Source: Tricholoma matsutake (lineage: Eukaryota > Basidiomycota > Agaricomycetes > Agaricales > Tricholomataceae). Taken from it: 64,000 nt of DNA. Position numbers and translations under genes: made by a program. Every line of letters begins with the position of its first letter. The first letter of the stretch is position 1. Positions 46,700-59,197 of this stretch are shown here, piece by piece. The stretch lies in contig AP026538.1 in the NCBI GenBank assembly GCA_026075535.2, positions 1,612,001 to 1,676,000 of the forward strand. Direction: 5' to 3'. Below the pieces are notes generated by a model, which saw nothing but the letters and a program-made list of their open reading frames with translations, made no database searches and was not told where the DNA came from.

Positions 46700-49600
46700 C
46701 TAAGTTTGAATCTCGAAAGTAATTCCGAGAGAGTCTCTAAATTTCCTGAATAGGACGGCGCCAAGGTTCTTTGTGAACATGTCAGCCGGATTATCACTTC
46801 CAGGAATGAAAACAACTGTGACTTTGTCATTTTCTATGCATTCATGGGTGTAGTGGTAGCGAATGTCTATATGTTTGGTCCTTCTTTCCTGAACTGGATT
46901 TGATCCAATAAAGATGGATCCCTGATTATCAGCGCAGATTGGTATGCACTTCAGTGTATATCCAAGTTCCTGGAATAAGGACTCTATCCACACTATCTGC
47001 CGACAAGTGTCGGAGAGAGCCATATATTCGGCTTCTGTGGATGACAGTGCTACAGTTTTTTGTAAATGGGACTGCCAGCACACAATGCCACTCGCCAGAG
47101 TAGCAAAGTAACCCGTTGTAGATCGGCGCTTGACAGTGTCAGCTGCCCAATCAGAATCTGTGAAGGCCTGCAGCCCCTTGGATTTCTCTCCATCATAGAC
47201 TATACTGTACTTCTGGGTTCCCACCAGATAGCGCATTATGTACATTGCTTTGTCTAGATGTTCTTGGCTAGGATTAGCCGAGAATTGCGACATCTTGATT
47301 ACTGCGTAAGCGATATCAGGTCGTGTTCCGAGCATCAGATACAATAAAGATCCGATCACAGACTGATATTTTGATCTAAGCGCCGCGTTTGGCATCGCTG
47401 TGTTCTCCGACGGTTTGTAGCCAGTCGGGAGTGGAGTGGGGGGAACTTTGGCATTTGTCATCTCGAACCTCTCGAGCACTTTGGCGAGATATTCTGTTTG
47501 ATCAAGTTTGACTTTTGTAGCGGTCTGGGTGACGCGCATGCCTAAGAATTCTGTGACTTTTTCAGTACTACGGCACTCCCAATGCTTCAGGCAAGCATTC
47601 TTCTTTTCATCCACAAGTTTCTTGTTCTTGCCCATGAACAAGCCATCGTCAACATAGACTAGCGCAATAATGATGCTGCCTGTCTTAGGATCCTTGTGTA
47701 TGAAGATGCCGGCATCGGAGCTGGCGCGCACAAACCCAATGGTGCGCATAAATGCCTCTAGCTCTTTCCACCATGCTAGTGAAGCCTGTTTAAGGCCATA
47801 CAATGCTTGGCATAAGCGCATTACTTTGCGCTCTTTACCCTCGAGTCTGAAACCCTCGGGTTGATCCATATAGATCTCCTCATCAAGTTTGCCATATAAA
47901 AATGTGGTTTTTACATCTAGACCGGTCATATACATGCCTTGTAGAGATGCAAGGGCAAACATGAGGCGTACAGTCTTGTAGTGGACTACTGGTGAGAAAA
48001 TCTCATCAAAGTCAACGCCTTCGACTTGTGAAAAGCCTTTGGCCACGAGTCTGGCTCGTTTTCTTCCATCTGATTTCACGGAGAAAACCCATCCATTTTT
48101 GATCATTTTCCGATCATGTGGAAGATTGACGATATCATAGACTTGTCGCTTGCGAAGAGCCTCTAACTCTTCACGACAAGCCTGTTTCCACTCAAGTTGC
48201 TGCTGCCAGGGTAGGCGCGCAATATCGCGAAATTGGTTTGGAACTAGGCTTTTTCCGCTTGATGGTGTGACTGCTTTTGATAACAGCCAGCGGATAAGCT
48301 CATCTTCTGGTTCTGGAGGTGGAAAATCACCAAGGTCTGTCTTGGCAGGAGTTTTAGCTCCGGGACAGCATGGGAACATCATTTCATCAAATAGTGCCGT
48401 GGCACCAATGAATATTGCGCCATTTTGTCGCATGAAACAATATGCTTTAATGCCATCTTCTACTCCAAGGTACGTCATTAACTCCGATCGAGGAGATAAT
48501 GTTGTTGGACGTTTTTCCTTTGGTAGATAGACGTAAGCACCGCAACTGAAGACCTTCAGATTGTTTAGATCTGGGCGGACCTTTGTCAGGTCCTCAAAAG
48601 GTGTCAGCCATTTCAGGCGCCTTATTGGGGTTCAGTTGTATAAATGTGTTGCATGTTCTATGCAAAATTCCCACCATGATTGTGGTAGACAAGCGGTGAA
48701 TCGCAAGGTTTGCGACTTTTCCATTATTGTCCTTATGGCGCGCTCTGCGCGCCCGTTCTGTTGATGAACGTGGGGTGCAGACATCTCTATTTTGATGCCT
48801 AAGTCCTTGAGCTGTTTTTGTAGCTCACAATCCTTGAACTCCCCCCCTGGATCGACACACCAGTGCTTGATTGTAGCGCCATATTGGGTTTTAGCCATCG
48901 CTTGAAATTGTCTAATCGCTGCAGCAGCATCAGATTTCTTTCTGAGACATTGGACCCAAATATGTGACATTTTGTCATCCAGAAATACAATGAAGTATTT
49001 ATGTTTGTGGTACGATAGTACTGGGAGTTCCTTTAGGTCAGAATGTATTAATTCAAAGGATTTGTCAGCTCATGAGTCTGACTCGGGAAAAGATTTTGAG
49101 GTCATTTTCCCTTCTGCACACCCTGGACATATAATTTTGTCTTTAGGAATAATTAAATTCCTTGGGAATTTTATGGTGCTTTTAGGCATTTTCCCTAGCG
49201 CCTCTTTGGATGGGTGTCCAAGTCGCCTATGCCAAGTCAAGTAGTCAGCAACATAAATGGTCGCGACATTAACCTTTTTGGTGCTCAATATATGAGTCCG
49301 AGCCCAATAGATCATGTCATTCCTCCTTAGAGGGACACAATGCATGATTGGGTTTCCATGCTTGATAAATGAAATGTGTGTGGAGGAACCATGCACATCA
49401 CTTCCATCTTGTAAAAAGACCCCCATTGACATCAATCGAGTATTAATGTCGGGTATGTAGTAGATGGGGTATAACCGCATTTCATGCATCTCTGACTTCC
49501 CGTGACATACTACCTGGTGTTTAATGAAGACTGCTCCTTTTCCTACTATATGAGTAGTACCAGTGGCCATTTGGACCAAGGTAGAGTCCTTTCTCGGTAA

Positions 49601-51076
49601 AGGCTTGTAAGAAGCGAAATCTTTTATTTCACCAGTGAAGTGTTTTGATGCGCCTGAATCCATGATCCAGTTGGCACCTTTCTTACAATCTCCCTTTGCA
49701 CACATAGCACATATATTAAGATCTAAATAATTCCATGATACATTTAATAGCGGTAAAATTTCACATGAAAAGTTCGCTGTATTCATAGGAATATTAATCT
49801 TAGTGCTTGTGGCAGGGAAAAGGACTGACCTGTCATCATACGCCCCTGTATCAAGGGGTTCATCGACGGCTTTCCACACTTCCTCATCAGACACCGGAGG
49901 TTCAGATCCGAGGGAGATGGTATCGTCTTCTACCTCCTTGATCCTAGACTCGGGTTCTGGTTCTATCCTTCTTCTCTTTCCTTCTCGCACCGTCAGGTGC
50001 TCTTCCAGCGGTCGCAGATTTTTCACGCTGTGTGGAAGTTGCATTTGCTCGAGGGTGTCTCGAGCTTGCTGATATCCGGCATAAACCGAACGAGAGGTAG
50101 AGGCTGCGCCCATATATGCCTGTGCAGGCGGTCGGCGGCGAGGATCCCTTGTGGGAGTGTGTTCGCATCTTTCGATGCGCTGTATAAGTGGCATCGGCGG
50201 TATGATGGTGCCATTACCATTTATGGTGGTATAGGTGTTGGAGGCGAGGTGGGTATGTTTATCCTTCGGCTTCTGGTCCTTAGTCTTTCTGTCCCCTCAT
50301 CGTCCATGCTTTCGGGACGAGTCTCCATTGCTGTTTTGCCCTTCTTTGGGCTGCCATTTGGGGTTTCCCCCTTTGCGCTTAACAGCAGAAAGTTCGTTGG
50401 CCTGAGGCTGGCCAGCGGGCTTTCCTACTGCTGTGTGCCTTGAGGTTTCAGCAACAATGGAGTCCTTGACATGTTTAAATGTCAAGGCGCTAGTAGCAGT
50501 CATGTTAAGGACCGTTGCGGATAAGGAATCGTACTCGCGCGGCATCGCAGCAAGTAGAATCATTGCTTGCACTAGCTCGGGGATGGCGACGTTAGCAGCC
50601 ATAAGGCGCTCAAATTTGTCTGCCATTCTAGCAATCTCTGGTGCGGGGTTCACAGCTGGGATCTTGATCGCTATTGCGGACCTAAAGTCCGCGAAGACTT
50701 GGGAGGGGCTGTCCACACCATAATCGGTGCGGATGAGATCCCACACCTCCTCAGCAGTGTCCTTTGAGTTGGCATGCTGCCAAATGGAGGGGGCCAGGCG
50801 GAGCACTAGGCTACCAATTGCCTGGTCATTTTTGTTGCTCCAGGTCTGGAGCTTGGCATTAGCATCCGCTACCAAAGTAGTGTTCATCGCTGTCAAGGGA
50901 GGCACCGGGGGTGGTTTTTGCTCCACCCTGCTAGTTATTTGCCAGAGGCCCTGAGACCTGAGCCACGCCTTCATTGAGTCGGCCCATTGAATGTAATTTG
51001 ATCCGTCGAAAGTTTGAACGAGTTTCTCAAGAGTTGAAGACATGATTTTGTGGTGGCAGCTGTTAAAAGCGCTCAA
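46700..51076 (-). pseudogene. gag-pol: copia Gag-Pol polyprotein with three TGA stops
   Basis: One frame runs from 51076 (likely start MSSTLEKLVQTFDGSNYIQW at 51043) to 46700. Gag: LRSQGLWQI, EVWDLIRTDYG, FERLMAANVAIPELVQAMIL. Protease: WIMDSGASKHFTG (near 49650). GAG-pre-integrase: LTWHRRLGHPSKEAL with CPGCAEGKM. Integrase: HSDLKELPVL, VDPGGEFKD and NGRAERAI supply the D, D and E residues (48720-49050). Reverse transcriptase: KNGWVFSVKSDGRKRARLVA, TTFLYGKLDEEIYMDQPEGF and YVDDGLFMG (the YVDD active site, near 47655). RNase H: SDSDWAADTVKRRSTTGYFA-type segment, SSTEAEYMAL, TKHIDIRYHY. Stops are TGA at 50297, 49070 and 48632, all in phase. No CCHC knuckle was seen in Gag. Confidence 0.9.
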
Positions 51077-51278
51077 TCAGTCTTTTTACTCAATAAAACA
51101 CGTTTAACGTTCTCAGGAGAAAACACTCCTTCAGAGTGGTTAACCCTAGTCAACCTAGGTTTTATGTGCAGCTCGCAGGGAGCGCAATGCAGCTCATGAA
51201 GAGTGCAAGGTTATAATTTGGAGACGATGAAGTCAACGTTGTTCACAGCCAATTAAGGCGCATTCGTGACGTGCCCAG

Positions 51279-51292
51279 CAGGGCCCATAACC
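51279..51292 (-). other. Primer binding site (probable)
   Basis: On the minus strand GGTTATGGGCCCTG follows the 5' LTR immediately, the position of the tRNA primer site. Which tRNA is used was not determined. Confidence 0.6.
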
Positions 51293-51557
51293 TGTTGGAG
51301 CAGACTATATATGCTGCACAGTGGAAGAGACAACACGTTCCTTATAACCTACCTGGGGTTTACTTAGACTTACAGCTAGGGTTAGCAGAGGTAAGAACAC
51401 TGTATTCCTACTATGGTACAGGTTCTCCTTATGTACATAATAATAAGGACGTCACATGACTCAGGAATGTGTTTACCACATGTATGCGCAGTAACATGCG
51501 TATGCTGCATGTATTGCCTCATGTATACAGCATGCATCACTGGGATTAATTTCAACA
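51293..51557 (-). repeat. 5' LTR of the copia element (265 bp)
   Basis: Same ends and near-identical sequence as the LTR at 46383, without the 20-base internal duplication. It should carry the element's promoter. Confidence 0.95.
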
Positions 51558-51945
51558 GTGCGTATTCCATAACTCTGTCGGTTATGCGTCTTGATTTATT
51601 GACCTTGCATGCAGCTTATGTATCGCTGAGGCCGTTGGAAATCAACTGCATTTCAGACAGTTTACGCTGTCTGAGTTTCTGGCTCAACAGCTATTACATG
51701 ACTGCAATCGATTGGTTGCAAGGTTGCTTGAGCATTATTTCCCCGATAAACCATATTGAGAAAGTCGTCATATCGTTCCCAAGCCTATCGGTACCACCAT
51801 TTGACAAAGAGGGATGGACTACTGATAGACACCATCTTGACATCTTGTACGTCATGCAGCTTGTCTTATGTTTATTTGAAATTCTGAGGATCAGGACAAC
51901 CTCGCCTGCTCTCAGGCATTACTTCATTCTTCAAAAATAACATTC
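51558..51945 (+). pseudogene. 3' part of the leucine-rich-repeat/F-box-like gene split by copia
   Basis: It begins with the duplicated GTGCG (51558-51562). Frames read FHNSVGYAS, LACSLCIAEAVGNQLHFRQF and, in another frame, CISDSLRCLSFWLNSYYMTA and HIEKVVISFPSLSVPPF, again leucine-rich in style. Several frame changes indicate decay. Joining it to 45719-46377 is inferred from the target duplication. Confidence 0.45.
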
Positions 51946-52159
51946 CCAACCTCATCTCAAAGGAAATTGTTGAGGTGCACTGGGGCAATGTCATTTTTCC
52001 CTCACATCTCGTCTTCGGTCCCTTCTTTGTGGGTAATCTGGAAACGCCCTGAGAGTCATGAACCAATTCTATCATGCAAATTATTCTTCTAGATAGATCT
52101 CGAGTATGCGACATTGTATCTCATTACCCGAGTAATTAAAATTCAAGTCACCTGCCATT
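51946..52159. other. Intergenic
   Basis: No feature recognised. Confidence 0.4.
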
Positions 52160-53470
52160 CTATATCCAACTCAACATCCCAATCCACATCCACATCCACA
52201 TAAATACACCTCTCCCTCCAGCAACTCCACAATCCGTAACACCCTGTACGTAAAACCTCACCTTCCCTTTCCTCACACTGTTACCCAGCCCCAACAACTC
52301 CCTCAAACTCTTCCACACAACCCAGAACGCACATGCCCTACCCTCCACTGATGTCCCAATCCACACTGCCTCTTCTGGAAGCCCCACAACCCCATTAACC
52401 AGGTGTGCCAGCACATAGATGTTGAAATACACGAAGGAAGGGAACCATGGGTACACCTGTGTCGGTGGCAGGACTTCGAACACAGAAACAGGGTCTTCAG
52501 TCGAGATGATTGTGGAATTTGGGGTGTTCGGGAAAGCAAGAGCGGTTTCCCAAGTGATCGTACCTCCTAGCAGTTTTTTTACCAGGCGCGAGAGAGGAGC
52601 TCGGGTGCTGGGGCGTGACATGGGCCCCAAGTATCATAGGTTCATATACTTCTGCATCGGCAGGACGAGCGGGGTATGTGCATAGCTGTCCGAGGAGCAG
52701 TGAGACGTCTAATGCATACCAGTGGGCAGTTGTTTCTGCAAGTGTCACGATATTGAGCCCAAGGGCGCCCCTGATCGTTGGGACGGCTTGGGAATCCTCT
52801 TTGACGATGCTGAGCTTTGTCCACCCACTGGGAAGGGGCTTCAGGAGGTCGGAGGTGGAAAGCGGGGTGATCTCAAGCTTGGGTAGATCTGCAGCAGAAA
52901 GGGGTTTGACTGAGAATCCGATATTGACGTCGACGCTAAGGCTAAGTTGTCTCTGTGACTCAACTTTGTATATCAGCGTAGCTTCATATATCTTCCCTCT
53001 TGTAAGGCCTATACTCTGGATAGGAAGCCAAAAACCTTCTGTACACCGCGTCCTTGGAGATGGTATCTGAGGCAGGCACATGCAAGCACAGCTGAAGCCT
53101 CAACGAGCTGCCCCCATTCTATGCCTCAGACATGCATATCTCGCTCTTTGCCTTAGGCAGGTCTTTGTCATGCTCGACCCCGCCTTGGAGAGGACATTCA
53201 AAGTTGAGAAGATACCCGTCGAACCCACGTTGGCGAGCGTGAGCGCCGCAAGGGCCGTGCATAGTGCGGGGAGAGGGGAAGGGATATAGTTGTTGAACTT
53301 GCGGGGTGCCGGAGATTGCCGACAAGTAGGTGATAGACAGTCAGGTTTGGAACAGTTCTCCATGCCGTGCACGATGTCGAGCAAGAGTATTTGGTATCCG
53401 ATGACCAGGCGCAACCCACAGCCGAGATCTTGAATGTCCTCAACTAACTCAACAACCATAACAACCAACT
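52160..53470 (-). pseudogene. GH85 endo-beta-N-acetylglucosaminidase, truncated and broken
   Basis: GH85 enzymes cut between the two core GlcNAc residues of N-glycans and are usually cytosolic. On the minus strand from about 53430: VIGYQILLLDIVHGMENCSK, PDCLSPTCRQSPAPRKFNNY, then in another frame RGFDGYLLNFECPLQGG (53190-53230). This last stretch matches the GFDGW..NIE strand that carries the catalytic glutamate; here N-F-E is kept. Later come the C-terminal beta-rich parts: RGKIYEATLIYKVESQRQLS, VDVNIGFSVKPL, PLPSGWTKLSIV, ALDVSLLLGQLCTYP and EPMILGAHVTP (52600-53000), and a tail to 52160. The N-terminal third of the barrel and much of its second half are missing and frames change, so it is a relic. 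The identification is from motif memory. Confidence 0.6.
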
Positions 53471-53472
53471 CA

Positions 53473-56400
53473 ATGTCAAAACTGAGTGCTGAGCCCTCGA
53501 TAACGCGCTACCTCCAGCGCCACCCCGACCGAATTAGAAGCTCTCACAATCAAACTCAAAGCAAAACTCCACAATCCAGAAGGTTGGCGAAGACTTGTTG
53601 AGCTTGCTGAACAATCCACTGAAATTGATAAAGTTTGAGCTGCTTACGATGCGCTTCTGCTTCAATATCCCAACACTGTGTATGACCTTTGCCCCATCCC
53701 GCTGGGGGCTTGTCTGATTGCTTGCTTCAATTATTCTTAGTCTTCCACTCAAATCGTGTATATAAGTCACTTTTTAAATGACCAGAATACTTTCGGAGAA
53801 GCCGAAGAATTGTTCAAAAAGTTCCTATGCTCCACGCCTGTCATTGATCTATGGAAATTCTATCTGATTTATGTGCGGTGAGACCCTCTGAATAGTTCTC
53901 TTATGCACGTTCGCTAACGTAGATGTGAAGACAGGCTAACACTAGGCCTGGAATAGCTACACGCGACACCATCCAAAAATTGTATAAGTTTGCACTGAGC
54001 CATGTTGGGCAAGATAAGGATAGTGGGGAGATATGGCAGGACTATATTCAATTCCTCAAAGCTGGCGAGATGCACACTACCTGGGAAGAGCAGCAAAAAA
54101 TGGATGCCCTCCGTAAAGTCTACCACCGTGCTGTACAAATTCCGCTGGACAAGAGGCCCTGTGGCAAGAACTGGAAGTGTTCGAGACTGGGCTCAACAGA
54201 ATCACGGCAAAGAAGTTCATTGCTGACTCATCGCCTGTGCATATGCAAGCACGCACGACCCTTCGACAACTTGTCAACCATTTGACAAATCCCTTTCCGT
54301 CACCACAAGCATGTTGTTCTTGTCTTGGCCTTAATCATTGCTAATGTCACTGATTTGCTCTAGGTAAACTTACAGACAGGTCGAAATGAAATCTTCCTCC
54401 CATCTCTACCAACCTTCAATGCTTCCGAGAGAACGCTCGTCGGGAAGTGGAATGCCTATTTGAAGTGGGAGGAGAGCAACCCCCTTGAGATTGAGGAGAT
54501 GGACAAGACAGTGCTGACAGCGAGGCTGCAGAACATGTACAAGAAGGCCATTATCAGAATGAGGTATTACACTGAGATCTGGTGCGTTAGATCGTTTTTT
54601 GTCTCAGGTTGGATGCTGACTTATATGAGAATAGATTCATGGCCTACACCTGGACAAATAGCATCAGGAAACATGACGATGCGATGTCAATTCTCAAGGC
54701 AGGCTTGGATGCTAACCCCCGCAGGTTCATTGCTTCTCTACCATCACTGATTTGAATCATAGCTAACATCCACCCCTAGCTTCCTCCTCAACTTCACCTA
54801 CGTTGAAGTACAAGAATCTAAGAACGAGTTCGCCGATGTACATGCGACCATCGAAAAGTCCATCAATCTCCTGCGTGCCGACCTGGATGTGCTCGAAGCA
54901 CGAGAGAAAGGCGCCTCTCCCAACTCGTCCTTCAATAGTGCCAACAACAACAATGGCACCAATACCAATGGGCTGGACACGTCACTGAATTTCCCTGTAC
55001 CAGCCTCAGGCCCTCAGTGGTGCAGGAGGGAATGAAATCAGGTCAGCTAATTCATCGTTCAATACACAGGCATCCGATGAGAAGATCCTAAAGTCATCAG
55101 AGTTGCAGGAGCAGAGGACGGAGTTCGGGTTGGCATATATCATGTATATGCACTTTGGACAGAGAGCAGAGGGCGACAAGAGCTCGAGACGGGTATTTGG
55201 ATTAGCGAGGAAGGAGCGGTGTGTTCCTTGGGAGGTGTATGAAGCTGCTGGTGGGTTATGATTTTTACCTGGTGACAGGTCGGTTGTGCTGATATTGTGT
55301 TTTGTAGCTTTGATGGAGTACCATTGCTCAGAAGAAAAGTTGGTCGCCAGTCAAATATTTGAGAAGGAGCTGGACATTTTCGGGGATGAGATTGATTATG
55401 TACTGAGATACCTTGGGTTCCTCATCTCGATCAACGACGAGAACAGTAAGTCATCTTTGTGCATGTCCTTTACCAATTTCAACCAATCTTTCAGTTAGAT
55501 GCTTGGGCGCTCTTCGAATGTGTCATAGCCAGTTTTGCTCCTGAATGGGCACGCCCCCTCTGGGAGCGTTGGGCACAATAAGAGTATCAGTATGGCAATC
55601 TCGAAGCAGCATTGAAGCTCGAGAAGTGCGTCGCGGATGTGTATCCATGTATTCTATCCACCACTATTTTGGTCAACATAATGTCGCCCTATCTCCTCAC
55701 AGACCCTCCCATCGAATGGTTTGCGCAACACCATATCTATCTCGGCAGACGCCATTGCCTCGCGTGACCTCGACTTTGCAATGGCAGGGCGCGCCAGGAC
55801 TCGGACGCACAGAAACCCAACAATCTCTCATGTCCGCTGGCACCTCTATGACGCCAGGTGATGCCAACTCACGCAAGCGGCCTGCTTCCCCAGATTACCG
55901 TAAGTCCGGGGGCGTTGGGTTTGGTTCTGCAGGTGCGGGAGAATATGGTCAAGGTCATAAGAGGCAGCACTTGATGACGCCTGTCAGGGGAGATAGGGAG
56001 AGGGATGGGCCTGGTAGTGGGGCTGGGCCTGGTGGGAGGTGGGATGGTGGTCTGCCACCGAGAAGGAGGTTTACGCTGCCCCCGCCACCTGCATGAGAGC
56101 AAGACAGAGATAGACCTGTCCCCCTGGTGAGGGCGATGGATAGGGATTGGGAAAGGGATAGAGAAATGGATAGAGAAGAGAGAGGGAAAGAGAAAGAGAG
56201 AGGGAGGAAAAGCCGAGAGTTCCACCCATACCTCAAGTTCTGTTGTGGTTTATTGGAGAGCTACCTGCTGCGCCCTCATTTGATGGTCAGTTGGGGTTTT
56301 TTTCTGCACTTCTGATTCAACTAATGATGTCGGGCGCAGGACCTGTATTCTGTATGGAGGATTTGATGAATCTCTTCAGGAACACTGTGATGCTCAGTAG

Positions 56401-56553
56401 TACCAGAGCTAAGTCGCCTCCACCACGAAGTGATCAGTCCTCTGCTCATTTCCTCTCTGCCCAAGCCTAACCTACTATTTCAAACAGGCGGTCGCCCTCC
56501 CCCAGATTATGGACCATACCAAGGCCCTGGCGGTCGACGTCCCGGGCGGTGAT
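53473..56553 (+). pseudogene. RNA14: RNA14/CstF77 mRNA 3'-end processing factor, broken
   Basis: RNA14 is the HAT-repeat scaffold of cleavage factor IA for mRNA 3' ends. Order: EALTIKLKAKLHNPEGWRRL and AAYDALLLQYPNT (53530-53690); AEELFKKFLCSTPVIDLWKF (53800-53870); RDTIQKLYKFALSHVGQDKD and GEIWQDYIQFLKAGEM (53960-54075); ALWQELEVFETGLNRITAKK and MQARTTLRQLV; FLPSLPTFNASERTLVGKWN; KAIIRMRYYTEIW; SFLLNFTYVEVQESKNEFAD; LEAREKGA; ELQEQRTEFGLAYIMYMHFG; ALMEYHCSEEKLVASQIFEK; NLEAALKLEK; and the C-terminal GGRPPPDYGPYQGPGGRRPG at 56490. Breaks include TGA at 53636 where arginine is expected (KV*AAYDALL), a frameshift before ALWQE (about 54150), TAA at 55578 (WAQ*EYQYG), and shifts after 55740. Start and exon borders are uncertain. 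Confidence 0.8.
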
Positions 56554-57470
56554 ATTAATCCAAGTTTGTCCTGCAAAACAATTACCGAACGAGGCAGACA
56601 TACATTTCGTGCGTGCAGGACCTTTTTATTTCTCCCTCGCGCGTAAATATTTAAACCGACTACCCCTGGTGGGAAGATCTGCATTGGTGGCCAAGGGCAT
56701 CTTTCGAATGGTCTGAAAGTGCCAGACCATTGCAGACTTGCTGTATATGTAATGAATGACTTTCAACTTTTTGTGTGTGGCTGATTGTTGGCGGTGTGCT
56801 GGTATATGAGCGGGCAGGTTGCCATGATCTATGAGACTTGCAATCACGAGCATTTGGTTTGGTTGATGCGTAGATCTGACTGGGTTCTGGTTGTGGTTGA
56901 TGGTTGAGATGGCTACCTTTGGTTGTAAGCAAAAGTATGCGCAGTTCTATTTTCTGTGCATAATTTTATTTTGGTTTATATAGCATGACAGGGGCTGGGG
57001 CAAAGGTTTGAACTGCGGTGAAGGGTGGTTTTGCATTATAAGAACTCGCATGTATATTCGGACACGAAACTTTGCTCAAGTTCCATTGAAAACAGCAAAA
57101 GATGATACTGGGTTATTCAATCAACAGGTGGTGTCTGTCATGTAGAGTCGCCCGTCGATGGCAACGCACCCCATCTTGTTCTGATTTCATCCATGGGGGC
57201 AATAGTAAATATTCCAGGCTTCCAGAGAACTCTTGTTTATGTGACACTTTCACCCATAACAGCATGAATTTAACACAAATTCAAGGGCCAGGCAAGTCTG
57301 GGTACATCAGAAATGGCAGCTTTACAGTAGTAGGATAGAGAAACAGAATTGTGAGTAGTCAAAAGTCCAAACACAAATGAGAATGCGGGAGTCGAAACCT
57401 TTATGTTGATATGCTGATATGCTCAGGATCAAAGAAAAGACAGCCAACATCTCTACTCAATGCTCATGGT
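56554..57470. other. No gene recognised
   Basis: 3' flank of RNA14 followed by AT-rich sequence with only short frames. Confidence 0.4.
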
Positions 57471-57483
57471 CCCATATATAGTG

Positions 57484-57640
57484 CTGTGCCTGGCCCGGCC
57501 TGAGGCCGTGAGCCAAGCCAAGCCGGCCCAAATAGGCCAAGCCAGGCTGGGCCGTGGTGACGGCTTTGTGGCGGCTTTGGCCTGGCCTGGGGTTCTGAAA
57601 AGCCAAAGCCAAGCCATTAAGCTGTGGCTTTTGGTGGGTG
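57484..57640. repeat. GGCC/AAGCC-rich repeat, possible MITE end
   Basis: It starts TAGTGCTGTGCCTGGCCCGG and contains many GGCC, AAGCC and CCAGGC words that can pair with one another. The start resembles hAT-type termini, but no matching second end or 8-bp duplication was found. Confidence 0.35.
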
Positions 57641-58443
57641 ATGATTATTGAAAGTTTTCGTTCATATGTTCTAACTGAGTCTAAGTTACCACCACCACAA
57701 AATGCCCATGGCTGCCACCACCCCAGCAAATGGGTCGCATCGTGCACGAATTTGGGCCAAACGACGTCTATTGTCGTTTTGGCCCTAGGTAAGTCTTTCC
57801 AAATTCCATGTTTTTTTTTTTTTTGCTTACATAAATAACATATGTTTTCATCATTCTAAGGAATCTAACTAGGTTACAATGACACGAGACGCTGAATCAA
57901 CAAGCCGACACTTAACGACACCATCACCCACTACTGCCATGGCAACCCCAACTGCCGCCGCAAGCCACTGTTCATGGGGTAGGAATTGGGAGCAACAATA
58001 AACCAGCAAGGGAACACAGCAGCACCCCATAATCAGCCGCGAGCAGCTCCTTGCAAGGAGGGGTCCAACAAGGAGATGGCAATGGCGGGGACTAGACCGA
58101 GGGAGAGGACAATGAGGGGGAGACAAGGGTGGCAAGAACCACAAAAATGATGCCAACGAGACAAGGACAAGGACAGCATCAGCAACGACAATGATGGGGA
58201 CAATGTGACCGTGCACCCAGGTGTGCACAGTTACGTACACACACATATACAGTCACATGATCCATATGGTCATGTGAGCACATGTTGAGGTTAGCATACA
58301 CATAGACAGTCTGTCCTTACACTACCACTGCTATAGAGTCATGTTGCCCATGCTTGGGCCTCTCAGTCTGTGTCTGAGCCTGTTCTAGTGAGACTGGACA
58401 GCTCCATCTGGTGACAACAGCAAGATTTGACTCTGCACATTCC
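57641..58443. other. No gene recognised; 58360-58440 matches 62050-62140 inverted
   Basis: 58360-58440, reverse-complemented, contains GTGCAGAGTCAAAT and TTGTCACCAGATGGAG as at 62070-62100, so this is the same repeat as at 59850 and 62098. The rest has only unfamiliar frames. Confidence 0.45.
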
Positions 58444-58451
58444 GTCATGGC

Positions 58452-59197
58452 TAGTGATTGTCATGGGTAACCCGTGGGTAAATATTTGGTACCCATACCT
58501 GTACCTGAGGGTATGAGGGTACAAAATACCCTCGTGCCAGTGGGCATTTGTCAAAGGTTTCAAGATGTAGATTAGGCAGTGCTTGGGTAGTGCTAGCCTA
58601 GAAAATGAAAAAATCAATGTCAAATCAATGTTCAACTACAAGTATGCATGCATGGACACATCACATCAATGGACAGTCCTGAACCCATGAGAACACACTA
58701 ACAATGTTGGAAGATGGTCAAAAAATGAGATTTAGCAAATTCAGTCAGAATGGATGAGTTACTGCAAAAATGTGATTGTTGACTGCAAGTCTTGGAGCTC
58801 AGCTGTTGCTGTATATCAATTAACACCAGTAAATGCAGCAGAACACACATTTCGCCTCAGAAAATGGTCAAAAACTCCATGAGATATGGTACTTTTAAGC
58901 TAGGAGAGGTGTTATCAGTGAAAATCTGATTTTTAACTACATGAATTTGAACATTATTGTTATCATACATGAATAGACTACTAAGGACCATGTAATACAC
59001 GTTAATAATGAGGGAAAACAGTACAATATTGAGCGAGATACAAGCATTTTAAGTCTGGTGGCCCAAATAGGCAATACCCACATACCCGCCATGCAGGTAC
59101 GGGTTTGTTGAGAGTACAGGATCCGGTACCCATACCTGTACCCCTGCATACCCTTGGCTTGTACCCATGCGGGTCTCCAAATCCATGATAATCACTA
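58452..59197. mobile_element. hAT-type MITE, 746 bp, with perfect 8-bp target duplication
   Basis: Left end TAGTGATTGTCATGGGTAAC, right end reverse-complemented TAGTGATTATCATGGATTTG; both continue into GTACCCATACCTGTACC-like sequence. GTCATGGC stands immediately before (58444-58451) and after (59198-59205). The inverted TAGTG ends and 8-bp duplication are typical of hAT transposons. There is no transposase frame, so it depends on an enzyme from elsewhere. Confidence 0.9.

Larger units (their letters stand above)
46383..51557 (-). mobile_element. Ty1/copia LTR retrotransposon, near full length, minus orientation
   Basis: Two LTRs (46383-46667 and 51293-51557) enclose one gag-pol frame in the order gag, protease, integrase, reverse transcriptase, RNase H, the copia order. 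TG..CA LTR ends, a primer binding site, a polypurine tract and a perfect 5-bp duplication are all present. The LTRs are nearly identical, so the insertion is recent. Three TGA stops interrupt the frame, so this copy is unlikely to move without help. It split a leucine-rich-repeat-like gene. Confidence 0.95.

Noticed and set aside
57484..57640. A complete hAT element starting TAGTGCTGTGCC
   Set aside because: No second end and no 8-bp duplication of CCCATATA could be found.
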